A stretch of DNA of 22,877 nt, taken from assembly GCA_037444075.1 (NCBI GenBank), contig JBBIND010000068.1, positions 1-22,877 of the forward strand, in the 5' to 3' direction. Positions 15,564 through 22,877 of this stretch are shown piece by piece (positions within the stretch are counted from its first letter, which is position 1; each line of letters starts with the position of its first letter). Below the pieces are notes generated by a model that was not told the DNA's origin, did no database searches, and saw only the letters and a program-made list of their open reading frames with translations. A program made the translations under genes and the position numbers. This stretch comes from JBBIND01 sp037444075 (lineage in GTDB: Bacteria; Acidobacteriota; Terriglobia; Bryobacterales; Bryobacteraceae).

Positions 15564-16364
15564 ATGAAAGACGCCTCAGCCTCCAGTCCCGGCGAGCAAT
15601 TTGAGCGCCTCGTAGCCCTGATGGCTCGTCTGCGGGCCCCGGATGGCTGTCCCTGGGACAGGGAGCAGACTTTCGACACGATCAAGCCGTTCCTGCTTGA
15701 AGAAGCCTACGAGGTGCTTGAGTCGATCGACCAACGCGACTGGCCTGCGTTGGCCGACGAACTCGGCGACCTGATGTTACAGGCCGTGTTCTTCGCGCAA
15801 ATGGCCTCCGAAGAAGGCCGTTTCACGATCAGCGATTCGCTGGAGGCGATCTGTTCGAAGCTGGTCCGGCGGCACCCGCATGTGTTCGCCGATGGCGATG
15901 CCAGGACCCCGGCGGAGGTCAAACAGCATTGGGATCGCATCAAGGCGGGCGAAAAAGCCGAGAGGAAAACGGAGTCCATGCTCGACACCATTCCGCGGGC
16001 AGTCCCCGCGCTGGTGGAGGCGCAGAGGATCTCAGAACGGGTGGCCGCAGCGGGCTTTGATTGGGAAAACAGCGCGCAGGTAGTCGAGAAGCTGCACGAA
16101 GAACTGGCGGAACTGGAAGGCGCTCAAATAGAAGCAGACGCGGCGAAACTCGAAGACGAAATCGGGGATCTGCTGTTCACGCTGGTCAACCTGGCGCGCT
16201 TCGCCAAGGTAGATCCGGAACAGGCGCTGCGCCGCACCAACGCCAAGTTCCGCAAACGTTTCGGCTACGTGGAGCAGCGGCTGGCGGCGCTAGGCTCCTC
16301 GCCGGCGCAAGCCGGGCTGGAAAGAATGGAAGCTTTGTGGCAGGAGGCCAAGAAGACACTGTGA
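15564..16364 (+). CDS. mazG: Nucleoside triphosphate pyrophosphohydrolase MazG
   Basis: Housecleaning enzyme of 266 residues that hydrolyses (d)NTPs, including non-canonical ones, to NMP and pyrophosphate. Two MazG domains are present, as in the full-length E. coli type. The N-terminal domain has LRAPDGCPWDREQT (23-36), the EExxE metal motif with E46/E47/E50 and the partner DELGDL at 65-70. The C-terminal domain repeats the pattern with a helical ELAELEGA region and EDEIGDLLFTLVNLARF. The start has no clear ribosome binding site. It is the first gene of a three-gene unit: its TGA overlaps the GTG of the next gene. Its presence with amino-acid genes looks like operon hitch-hiking and not a pathway link. 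Confidence 0.94.
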   Translation: MKDASASSPGEQFERLVALMARLRAPDGCPWDREQTFDTIKPFLLEEAYEVLESIDQRDWPALADELGDLMLQAVFFAQMASEEGRFTISDSLEAICSKLVRRHPHVFADGDARTPAEVKQHWDRIKAGEKAERKTESMLDTIPRAVPALVEAQRISERVAAAGFDWENSAQVVEKLHEELAELEGAQIEADAAKLEDEIGDLLFTLVNLARFAKVDPEQALRRTNAKFRKRFGYVEQRLAALGSSPAQAGLERMEALWQEAKKTL

Positions 16365-17089
16365 TTGAAGCGCGCCCGCTGACAACGCACGAGGAGTTTC
16401 GTGAAGCGGTGGACCTGCAAAGGACGATCTGGGGTTTCGCGGAGGTCGAACTGCTGCCGTTGCGGCTTTTTGTAGTCGCCACCAAGATCGGAGGCCAGGC
16501 CTTCGGGGCCTTCGATGGCAGCCGGATGGTGGGATTCTGTGTCGCCATCCCCGGCCTGAAGACGGGAGGCCGCACCTACTTGCACAGCCATATGCTGGGC
16601 GTGCTCTCCGAGTACCGGGACAAGGGCGTGGGCAGAACGCTCAAACTGGAGCAGCGCAAAGAGGCGCTGTCGCGCGGCATCGAACTGATTGAATGGACAT
16701 TCGATCCGCTCGAACTCAAGAACGCGTTCCTGAACATCGAGCGGCTGGGCGCCGTTGTGCGGCGCTACGTCCTGAACCAGTACGGCGTCACCGGCAGCCG
16801 CCTGCACGGAGGATTGCCAACGGACCGCTGTGTAGCGGAATGGTGGCTGGCCCATCCCCGCGTTGTGGCCATGCTGGAAGGCGGCTCGCGCCCACGTGCG
16901 CCCGAGGAGGCACGCATCGACGTGCCTGTGGCTGCGGCGGCTCTGCGCCGGGAGTCTCCGGAGGAAGCCAGAGCCATTCAGCAGTCTGTCAGCGAACAGT
17001 TTGTCCGCCACCTCGGCACGGGGCTGGCGGTGATTGGTTTTGAACGCGGCGAAACCTGCGGAAGCTACATACTAGGCCGATGGGAATGA
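16361..17089 (+). CDS. GNAT acyltransferase, candidate D-amino-acid N-succinyltransferase
   Basis: Cytoplasmic GNAT-fold protein of 242 residues resembling the COG3375 group of predicted acetyltransferases. The acyl-CoA pyrophosphate-binding loop is RDKGVG (86-91), after the strand TYLHSHMLGVL. The family block EWTFDPLELKNAFLNIERLG follows. The GTG start at 16361 overlaps the mazG stop as GTGA, with AGGAGG 13 bases upstream; an open frame extending farther upstream lies inside mazG and is rejected. It overlaps the enolase-superfamily gene downstream. In Geobacillus kaustophilus a GNAT enzyme encoded beside N-succinylamino-acid racemase transfers succinyl to D-amino acids. By analogy this protein may do the same. 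The acyl donor and acceptor are inferred from context only. Confidence 0.82.
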   Translation: MIEARPLTTHEEFREAVDLQRTIWGFAEVELLPLRLFVVATKIGGQAFGAFDGSRMVGFCVAIPGLKTGGRTYLHSHMLGVLSEYRDKGVGRTLKLEQRKEALSRGIELIEWTFDPLELKNAFLNIERLGAVVRRYVLNQYGVTGSRLHGGLPTDRCVAEWWLAHPRVVAMLEGGSRPRAPEEARIDVPVAAAALRRESPEEARAIQQSVSEQFVRHLGTGLAVIGFERGETCGSYILGRWE

Positions 17090-18195
17090 AGATCGAACGA
17101 ATCGTTCTGCGCGAAATCCGGATGCCGCTGGTCCATTTCTTCGAGACCAGTTTCGGGCGCACCACCGAGCGGCGCATCGTGCTGGTGGAGGTGGTCTCCG
17201 AGGGCATCTCCGGCTGGGGTGAGGTGACTGCCGGCGAGAATCCCTTCTATAACGAAGAGTGGACCGAGTCCGTCTGGCACATCCTGCGGGACTACGTGGG
17301 GCCCGCCGTGCTTCAAAAGCCACTTGCGTCGGCGGAGGAAACGGCCGCCCTTTCCGGCCACATCCGCGGGCACAAGATGGCTCGGGGCGGGCTGGAGACG
17401 GCCGTCTGGGACCTTGCAGCGCGTCTCGCAGGAGCGCCTTTGTACGCGCACATCGGCGGAGGCGCGCGGAAGGAAATCCCCTGCGGAGTCTCCATTGGCA
17501 TCCAGAACTCGGTGGAGCAACTGCTCCAGAAGATCGAACGAGAGCTGGCGTCGGGCTACCAACGCATCAAGATCAAGATCAAGCCGGGCTGGGACGTCGA
17601 AGTGGTGAAGCGCGTCCGTGAGGCCTTTCCGCAAATCAAGCTGATGGCGGACGCCAACTCCGCCTACACGCTGGCGGAAGCCGATCACCTCAAGAAGCTG
17701 GACGAGTTCCACCTGATGATGATCGAACAGCCGCTCAGCCACGACGACATCATCGACCACGCCGCGTTGCAGTCCCGCCTGGAGACGCCCATCTGCCTGG
17801 ATGAATGCATCCGCTCCGCCCACCAGGCAGAAAAGGCGATACGCCTGCGCGCCTGCCGCATCATCAACATCAAGCTGGGGCGCGTGGGAGGCTTCCTGGA
17901 AGCCAAACGCGTCCACGACCTGGCCCAGGCAGCCGCCATCCCGGTCTGGTGCGGCGGCATGCTCGAAAGCGGCATCGGCCGCGCCCACAACATCGCTTTG
18001 TCGACTCTGCCGAATTTCCTGCTGCCCGGCGACGTTTCCGCGAGCAAGCGCTACTGGGCTCGAGACATCATCGAGCCGCCCGTCGAGGTGTCCTCCAGCG
18101 GCACCATCGTCGTGAGCGAGAAGCCGGGGTTCGGGCATGAGTTGGACCTCGACTTCATTCGCTCCATCACCGTGCGCGAGGATTCGCTGGCCTGA
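17086..18195 (+). CDS. N-acylamino-acid racemase / o-succinylbenzoate synthase family enolase
   Basis: Enolase-superfamily enzyme of 369 residues (muconate-lactonising subgroup, NSAAR/OSBS type). The catalytic lysines lie in IKIKIKPGWD (K162, K164) and at K263 in INIKLGRVGG. Metal ligands are D189 (MADANSAY), E214 (MIEQPL) and D239 (CLDECI). With this start the numbering is almost the same as I recall for the Amycolatopsis N-acylamino-acid racemase. The C-terminal GGMLESGIGRAHN loop is also typical. Members either racemise N-succinylamino acids or dehydrate SHCHC to o-succinylbenzoate for menaquinone, and some do both. The overlapping GNAT gene and the absence of other men genes favour racemase. 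ATG 17086 gives an ATGA overlap with the upstream stop; ATG 17080 is the alternative. Confidence 0.9.
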   Translation: MKIERIVLREIRMPLVHFFETSFGRTTERRIVLVEVVSEGISGWGEVTAGENPFYNEEWTESVWHILRDYVGPAVLQKPLASAEETAALSGHIRGHKMARGGLETAVWDLAARLAGAPLYAHIGGGARKEIPCGVSIGIQNSVEQLLQKIERELASGYQRIKIKIKPGWDVEVVKRVREAFPQIKLMADANSAYTLAEADHLKKLDEFHLMMIEQPLSHDDIIDHAALQSRLETPICLDECIRSAHQAEKAIRLRACRIINIKLGRVGGFLEAKRVHDLAQAAAIPVWCGGMLESGIGRAHNIALSTLPNFLLPGDVSASKRYWARDIIEPPVEVSSSGTIVVSEKPGFGHELDLDFIRSITVREDSLA

Positions 18196-18208
18196 CCCCG
18201 CGCCCTTC

Positions 18209-20008
18209 TCAGCGTGACGCCGCGCCACTCGTGGAAGCTGATGGGCGGCACAACAGTGCGTTCGCTTCCAGAGCGATGCCCTCCTTGTTCAGGTTGAGGC
18301 TGGCTGACTGGTCCAGGAAGTTGTAGAAGCAAGCCGTGTTTTGGAACCAGTAGAACCCCACGCCCGCCGGCGCGGACAGTTCCACGCCCAGGCCTTCCAG
18401 CAGCGCGGAGCGAAGAGGGTCAACTACTTCACGCGGCAACTCCCGCAAGCCAAGTTCCTTGGGAGCCAGCAGCACTTCCTGGATGCGCTGGAAATCGGCC
18501 TCGGTGAAAGTCCTCACGTTCCAAACCTGAACCCGGCCGCGGCCTACTGTGCGGCGCGTGAGCCATGGCAGGCTCCCGGAGGCGGTTTGTGCGCTCATGA
18601 GCGTGACTTCAGCCGAGGCTTTGAGTCCGCCATCGACTTCCACCGGCCGGGCCAATCCCGCCCGGACGCGCGGTGGCCGAGCTCCGCCCGTGTCAATGGC
18701 GGTCGCCTCAGTCACAACTTCCTCTCTGGAGATGCTCACTCCCGCCAAGGCTGCCAGCCACGCGCCAGCCTGCCTCACGAGAGCAGGCGTCACCGTCAGC
18801 GTCGCGCCGCGGTCCAGGCTAGCCTTGATTTTCTCTCTCAGCCGCGGGTCGGCAGCCGCCTGAAGCCCAAGAATGGCTGCCGCCGCGTCGTCCGGATACG
18901 AGGCCACTGGAACTACTGGCAGGCCGATCATCCCGAGGTAGTCCATCAGGTACATGTTGCCGGCGGCTTCGCTGCCGGCGGGCTTGTAGTAGGCAACTCC
19001 GCGCGGGGATGCCTGCCGGACCGTCCTGCTCAAACCAACCAGTTCATCCCAGGCGTTGATGAGTAACTCGTGGCCGGGATGCCCTTCCATCACATCGCCC
19101 AGGCGAAACAGCGTGAGTTCGTGTGCGCCTGCCAGCACGCTCTGGTAAGCCTGGTCTACGAAGTTCCGGGCCGTGCATTCGATGTGGTCGAACCAGGCCC
19201 CCTCCACCTTCCCGTCCGCAGCCGCGGCCAGCCAACGGTAGTTGACATAGCCTTCGTAGGGCTGAACAAAGCCCATGCGGCGCGTGAGCGGATTGCGCAC
19301 TTCCGTGCCCACCCAGATACGGTCAAAGTAGGCGGGCATGCGGGCGACGTCGTAGCCGAAACGGTGGAACAGGTCATACCACTGCGGGAATTTCAGGATC
19401 AGCCGCACGTCCGGACGCTTTGAGCGCGACGGCTTGACGATCATCGGGTCAATCAGGGAAACCAGCAGATCCTGGCGGTATTGTGCCCAGGATCTCCCGG
19501 CGCGGGCCTTTTCCGAGGCGGCGGAAGTGTCCGCGGTGCAGTAGAAATCATCCACGATGATCTCGTCGAAAACCGCGGCATTTTCTTCGAAGAACCGGAT
19601 GAGGTCTCGCTGTGTCTGCGGCGCTTCATAGTTGAGCCAGCCGAGTTGGCCTTCCTGCCGGACGCCAAACGTCTTTCCGGGAACCGTGGCGATGGCTCCG
19701 CTCACCCTGTAACCCCGGGCGGCGAAGTAATCGCGCAGAGCGCGCAGCGTGTCCGGAGAAACGTACTCGTCGCCGCGGCGCCCCTCGAGGAAGATACCGC
19801 TGGCCCGCAGCCTCTTCAGAACCGCGTCGACTTTTTCCCGCCCGGCTTCACTGGCGAGATGGCGCTGAATGTCGCCGGCCGTGGCATAGACACTCAGGCG
19901 CAATTCACCGGCCGCGCCAGCCGGGCACACCAACGTTGAGAAAGCTCCAAACACCAAAGCAGCCTGCCGCAGCAACGTGACGAGTTTTCTGTGGGATGCG
20001 AGGTTCAT
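18209..20008 (-). CDS. Secreted protein of unrecognised family, possible glycoside-hydrolase-like barrel
   Basis: Predicted exported protein of 599 residues; I do not recognise a named family. A signal peptide spans about residues 1-33 (hydrophobic LVFGAFSTLVCPAGAAG). The body from about 35 to 330 alternates helices and strands as a (beta/alpha)-barrel would. It has aromatic and acidic strand ends such as DEIIVDDFYC (D153/D154), LILKFPQWYD and DRIWVGTEVRNP, suggestive of a carbohydrate-active site. The segment from about 370 to 480 (GVAYYKPAG, MGLPVVPV-like strands, RGATLTVTPALVRQAG) resembles the GATase1-like domain that follows the barrel in some beta-galactosidases. A C-terminal beta-rich section ends the protein. 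The start is fixed by an AAGGAG five bases from ATG 20008; an open frame farther upstream overlaps the divergent gene and is rejected. Function is not assigned. Confidence 0.8.
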   Translation of the reverse strand: MNLASHRKLVTLLRQAALVFGAFSTLVCPAGAAGELRLSVYATAGDIQRHLASEAGREKVDAVLKRLRASGIFLEGRRGDEYVSPDTLRALRDYFAARGYRVSGAIATVPGKTFGVRQEGQLGWLNYEAPQTQRDLIRFFEENAAVFDEIIVDDFYCTADTSAASEKARAGRSWAQYRQDLLVSLIDPMIVKPSRSKRPDVRLILKFPQWYDLFHRFGYDVARMPAYFDRIWVGTEVRNPLTRRMGFVQPYEGYVNYRWLAAAADGKVEGAWFDHIECTARNFVDQAYQSVLAGAHELTLFRLGDVMEGHPGHELLINAWDELVGLSRTVRQASPRGVAYYKPAGSEAAGNMYLMDYLGMIGLPVVPVASYPDDAAAAILGLQAAADPRLREKIKASLDRGATLTVTPALVRQAGAWLAALAGVSISREEVVTEATAIDTGGARPPRVRAGLARPVEVDGGLKASAEVTLMSAQTASGSLPWLTRRTVGRGRVQVWNVRTFTEADFQRIQEVLLAPKELGLRELPREVVDPLRSALLEGLGVELSAPAGVGFYWFQNTACFYNFLDQSASLNLNKEGIALEANALLCRPSASTSGAASR

Positions 20009-20012
20009 GGTT

Positions 20013-20018
20013 CTCCTT
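20013..20018 (-). promoter_or_regulatory. Strong ribosome binding site for the secreted unknown protein
   Basis: AAGGAG on the minus strand, four bases before the ATG at 20006-20008. It is the best Shine-Dalgarno match in the window and rules out the longer upstream reading. Confidence 0.8.
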
Positions 20019-20025
20019 GTGATGA

Positions 20026-20054
20026 GTTTTACCGCGCCGCCGCGCCCGGCACAA
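20026..20054 (-). promoter_or_regulatory. Possible sigma70 promoter for the secreted unknown protein
   Basis: On the minus strand, TTGTGC (20054 to 20049) and TAAAAC (20031 to 20026) are separated by exactly 17 bp. The boxes match three and four consensus bases. Transcription would start near 20019, almost at the ribosome binding site, which weakens the case. Confidence 0.3.
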
Positions 20055-20085
20055 CCCCTCGGCCGGACGCGAGCGCGACGCGGTG

Positions 20086-20094
20086 TGATAACTT
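20086..20094 (+). promoter_or_regulatory. Extended -10 element before the ornithine cyclodeaminase gene
   Basis: TGATAACTT fits TGN-TANNNT and ends 14 bp before the ATG at 20109, so the leader would be only about 8 nt. No -35 is visible in the very GC-rich sequence upstream, and the ATG lacks a good ribosome binding site. Confidence 0.4.
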
Positions 20095-20108
20095 GGAACT
20101 TCTCCACC

Positions 20109-21359
20109 ATGAATCCTAGCAAGGACAGTTTTCCCTTCCACGAAGTTGTGGAAGCCGAAGGCCACCTGATCGATTCGCACATCATGGAGCGGATCTTCGA
20201 CACGGTGGTGGAATACCGCGCCCGTTTCGAAGTCAGCCGCTTCCACATAGGGCGGACCAACAGCGATGTATCGAAACTGCAGCTGAAGATCGAAGCCCCC
20301 ACCCAGGACCTGATGGAGAAACTGCTGGCCCAGTTGCATGTTCTGGGCTGTGTGCCGGCGGATCTTGGGGAAATCGAACTGCGGGCCGCGGAGAAGAACC
20401 GTTGCGCGCCCGAGGATTTCTACTCCACCACGAATCACCGTACCCTGGCTCGGCACAAAGGGCAGTGGCTCGAAGTGGAAGACCAGCGCATGGACGCCGT
20501 CATCGTGGTGTCTGAGGACGGCCGGGCCAGTTGCCGGAAACTGAGAGACGTGCTGGCAGGGGACCAGGTAGTGGTGGGCATGCGCGGCGTCCGCGTTCTG
20601 CCTGAGGCCAAGGAACGAGACCGCCTGGATTTCGCCTTCATGAGCAACGGCATCTCGTCGGAACGCCAGGTGGAGACGGCGGTGCGTCAAACAGCCTCCC
20701 TCATACGCCATTGCCGCGAACAGGGGTTGCGCGTGGTGGTGGTCGCCGGACCGGTGGTGGTCCACACGGGCGGCGTGCCGGCTTTGTGCACGCTGATTCA
20801 AGGTGGTTTCGTCCAGGCGGTTCTAAGCGGAAACGCCTTGGGCGTGCATGACATCGAGGCGGCTTTGCTGGGCACATCGCTGGGCGTAAGGCTGCTGGAC
20901 GGACGGCAGGAAGAGCATGGCCACCGCAACCATATGCGCGCCATCAACGCCATCTACCGGGCGGGCGGCGTCCGGCAAGCCGTGGAGTCGGGCGTGCTCT
21001 CGAGCGGCGTGCTTTACCAATGCGTCAAGGCGGAAGTGCCTTTCGTGCTGGCGGGCAGCCTCCGCGACGATGGTCCGCTACCGGAAACCATTACCGACAT
21101 GAACGTCGCGCAGGAGGCTTACACGGAGCAACTGCGCGGAGCCGGGCTGGTGCTTTGCCTCGGCTCGATGCTGCATTCCATCGCCGTCGGCAACATGCTG
21201 CCCAGCAATGTGAAACTCGTCTGCGTGGACATCAATCCCGCGGTGGCCACCAAGGTCAGCGACAGGGGAACGGGGCAGGCAGTCGGCGTCGTGACCGACG
21301 TGGGTCTGTTCCTCGACCTGCTGTCCAGAAGACTCACTGAATCCGGCTTCTCAACCTAG
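20109..21359 (+). CDS. Archaeal-type ornithine cyclodeaminase (LOR/SDH, TIGR00300 family)
   Basis: Cytoplasmic protein of 416 residues of the LOR/SDH-like family, related to archaeal ornithine cyclodeaminase and to the C-terminal domain of cyanobacterial ArgZ/AgrE. The expected reaction is NAD-dependent conversion of ornithine to proline with release of ammonia. The N-terminal domain (about 8-110; EAEGHLIDSHIMERIFDTV, FHIGRTNSDVSKLQLKIEA) is characteristic. The C-terminal Rossmann-like part has VVVVAGPVVVHTGG, SGNALGVHDIEAALLGTSLG (the family hallmark) and VCVDINPAVATKVSDRGT near the end. ATG 20109 is chosen because the conserved family start follows at once; a longer reading to 19977 overlaps the divergent gene. 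It is not homologous to the mu-crystallin-type Ocd. queF begins 8 bp downstream. Confidence 0.85.
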   Translation: MNPSKDSFPFHEVVEAEGHLIDSHIMERIFDTVVEYRARFEVSRFHIGRTNSDVSKLQLKIEAPTQDLMEKLLAQLHVLGCVPADLGEIELRAAEKNRCAPEDFYSTTNHRTLARHKGQWLEVEDQRMDAVIVVSEDGRASCRKLRDVLAGDQVVVGMRGVRVLPEAKERDRLDFAFMSNGISSERQVETAVRQTASLIRHCREQGLRVVVVAGPVVVHTGGVPALCTLIQGGFVQAVLSGNALGVHDIEAALLGTSLGVRLLDGRQEEHGHRNHMRAINAIYRAGGVRQAVESGVLSSGVLYQCVKAEVPFVLAGSLRDDGPLPETITDMNVAQEAYTEQLRGAGLVLCLGSMLHSIAVGNMLPSNVKLVCVDINPAVATKVSDRGTGQAVGVVTDVGLFLDLLSRRLTESGFST

Positions 21360-21367
21360 CCATCAAG

Positions 21368-21772
21368 ATGAAGAAGAAGAAGCTCTACACGGATGAGCAC
21401 GCGCACGCCGGACTGGATGCCCCGCTGCCGGACATCGAGACCTGGCCCAATCAGTTCCCCGGCTACATGATCGAGATCGTGATGCCGGAATTCACCTCCG
21501 TGTGCCCCCGCACCGGACTTCCGGATCACGGCCAAATCACGCTGATCTACGTGCCGGACAAGCTGTGCCTGGAGTTGAAGTCGCTGAAGATGTACATGCT
21601 TGCCTACAGAAACCTGGGCATTTTTCAAGAAAATGTCGTCAACCGGTTTCTGCAGGACGTGGTGAAGGCTGCCAGGCCGGTTTCGGCCACTGTGATCGGA
21701 GAGTTCCATCCCCGCGGCGGTGTGCATGGTAAGATCACCGCGACCTGGAGTTCCAAGCGTGGCCGGCGCTGA
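21368..21772 (+). CDS. queF: NADPH-dependent 7-cyano-7-deazaguanine reductase QueF
   Basis: Short (YkvM-type) QueF of 134 residues, which reduces the nitrile of preQ0 to the amine preQ1 in queuosine biosynthesis, the only known biological nitrile reduction. Catalytic C46 lies in EFTSVCPRTGLPD, with D53 seven residues later, matching the C55/D62 spacing of B. subtilis QueF. The NADPH-binding QueF motif is ELKSLKMY (69-76), followed by FQENVVNRFLQD and a final RGGVHGKI. The other queuosine genes (queC, queD, queE, tgt) are not in this window. It starts 8 bp after the ornithine cyclodeaminase gene and its end overlaps the next start by 14 bp, so the three genes probably form an operon. Confidence 0.95.
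   Translation: MKKKKLYTDEHAHAGLDAPLPDIETWPNQFPGYMIEIVMPEFTSVCPRTGLPDHGQITLIYVPDKLCLELKSLKMYMLAYRNLGIFQENVVNRFLQDVVKAARPVSATVIGEFHPRGGVHGKITATWSSKRGRR
21747..21750 (+). promoter_or_regulatory. Ribosome binding site fixing the methyltransferase start
   Basis: GGAG lies inside the end of queF, eight bases before GTG 21759. This favours the GTG over the more upstream in-frame ATG at 21720. Confidence 0.6.
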
Positions 21773-22877
21773 ACACGACCCCTCTCCTCAAACCCGGGAA
21801 CTCGCTTCCCTGGTCAACGAGATACGGGATCGCGTGCGGGCCCGTTACCCAAGCCCTGAAGACGGTTTGCCCGGACCCCGGTTGGCCGACTTGACGCCGA
21901 TGCTGCACGCCCGGGATGCGGCCGAAGCCAAGGTAGCTGCCATCGGGACCGTGAATCCCCGGCCTCCGGGCCTGCTGAACAACCTGATTCAGGGAGTGAA
22001 GCGGCTGGTCGCCCGGTCTCTGGACTGGCACGTCCGCGACCAGGTGGAGTTCAACCGTGCGATGCTCGCCTGCATTACTGCCGCCATGGACGCCGTCAAC
22101 GAGGTNNNNNNNNNNNNNNNNNNNNNNNNNNNNNNNNNNNNNGGCGCTGATCGAAATCGCCGGCTACAGGCGGGACGCCGTCCGGCTTCAGGAACGGGCC
22201 CATGAGCTGGCCGACATCTGCTCGGCTTGGGAAGTCTGGCGTCGCGGATGGGAGCAGAAGCTCTCCAGGAACGAAATCGAGTATCTGCGCAACGTAGCTG
22301 ATTTGCAGGCCAGCTTTCAGCACAGGGTCACCTTGCTCGAAAGTAATCTCCGCGAGTGGGTGCGGTCCCAGCACGGCGATTTCACCGAGGCGTTGAACCG
22401 GTCCGGGCTGGAGATTCAGGAGCGTTTATGGAAGGACCTGGAGCAGATCCGAAGTGAGTTCGAAACGCTGATTCACCGGGAATTGCGTGTTCTGCGGCAG
22501 CGCGCGGCGCTGGCTCCACCTCCTCCCCCTCAGACCGTGCCTTCCGGAGCGGTTGCCTCTGAGGGCGTGGATAACTTGCGCCTGGCGGAGCGGTTCCGTG
22601 GACCGGAAGAACAGGTGAAGGGCTTTCTGCGCCGCTATGTAGACCAATTCCGCGGGTGCCGCCAGGTGCTGGACATAGGCTGCGGCCGCGGCGAGTTCCT
22701 GGACCTGTTGCAGGAGGCGGGCATCGGCGCGCGCGGCATCGATCTGGACGCCGAACAGGTGGCCGTTTGCCGGTCCCGCGGTCTGGAAGCGGAAGCCGCC
22801 GATCTGTTCGAATATCTGCGCCGGCCTGACCTCAGCTGCGACGGAATCCTCTGCGCCCACCTGCTGGAACACCTGCC
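21759..22877 (+). CDS. Class I SAM-dependent methyltransferase with long N-terminal helical region (partial, gapped)
   Basis: A single gene read in two parts across an assembly gap, and open at the window end. Before the gap, residues from MAGAEHDPSPQTREL form helices, including an RDQVEFNRAMLACI segment often seen in methyltransferases of polysaccharide clusters. After the gap (from 22144, in another frame) a coiled coil follows (SAWEVWRRGWEQKLSRNEIE onward), then a proline-rich linker near 22515-22545. The methyltransferase domain comes last, with motif I VLDIGCGRGEF at about 22669-22701 and the acidic ribose ligand in GIDLD at 22738-22752. The substrate is unknown; relatives modify surface glycans or glycosyltransferase products. 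The GTG start overlaps queF by 14 bp. The frame change coincides with the N run and is probably artificial. Confidence 0.75.
22106..22142. other. Assembly gap of 37 N
   Basis: A run of 37 undetermined bases interrupts the methyltransferase gene. The two flanking coding parts are in different frames, so 37 is not the true gap length if the gene is intact: a length divisible by three (for example 36 or 39) would restore the frame. Confidence 0.97.

Noticed and set aside
17086..18195. Calling the enolase-superfamily gene menC outright
   Set aside because: OSBS and N-succinylamino-acid racemase cannot be separated by the active-site residues, and no other menaquinone gene is here; the GNAT neighbour favours the racemase.
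1..22877. CRISPR array, tRNA, transposase or phage genes
   Set aside because: No regularly spaced repeats, cloverleaf or mobile-element protein motifs were found on either strand by reading.

Overview
The window is a GC-rich, gene-dense bacterial chromosome segment with no tRNA, rRNA, insertion sequence, phage gene or CRISPR array that I can see. The gene content points to Acidobacteriota, probably the Solibacter/Bryobacter side. It has a GWxTD-domain secreted protein next to a carboxypeptidase-regulatory-like outer-membrane barrel protein, a PDZ/multi-TM sensor kinase paired with an NtrC-type regulator, a Tat-exported sulfatase and an archaeal-type ornithine cyclodeaminase (TIGR00300 family). 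This assignment is inferred from gene families, not from a marker gene.

Layout: (1) 30-5726, plus strand: rhomboid protease with a zinc ribbon, rlmH, accD, a secreted N-acyl-D-amino-acid deacylase and an ABC-F ATPase. Spacing is tight and the last two overlap by ATGA. (2) 5751-9300, minus strand: a two-gene unit, first the GWxTD protein and then the outer-membrane barrel protein, behind a near-consensus sigma70 promoter at 9336-9364. (3) A 302-bp divergent regulatory region, 9301-9602. (4) 9603-13941, plus: sensor kinase and sigma54-dependent response regulator overlapping by 8 bp, behind a site that fits both a sigma54 promoter and an extended -10. (5) 13987-15477: Tat-exported sulfatase. 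(6) 15564-18195, plus: mazG, a GNAT acyltransferase and an N-acylamino-acid racemase/OSBS-type enolase, joined by GTGA and ATGA overlaps. (7) 18209-20008, minus: a secreted protein of unrecognised family. (8) 20109 to the window end, plus: archaeal-type ornithine cyclodeaminase, queF, and a methyltransferase interrupted by a 37-N assembly gap and cut off by the window edge.

The most coherent biological theme is amino-acid stereochemistry and salvage. The GNAT-racemase pair matches the known route in which D-amino acids are N-succinylated, racemised and deacylated to L-amino acids. An exported N-acyl-D-amino-acid deacylase (2242-3804) could supply D-amino acids, and the ornithine cyclodeaminase adds an ornithine-to-proline step. 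That these act together is inference; they sit in three separate transcription units. The second theme is sigma54 control: the regulator carries an intact GAFTGA loop, and a -24/-12-like site lies upstream of its own operon. I did not find a clearly unprecedented system. The strongest candidates for new biology are the unrecognised secreted protein (18209-20008), the GWxTD/barrel pair and the PDZ-10TM sensor.
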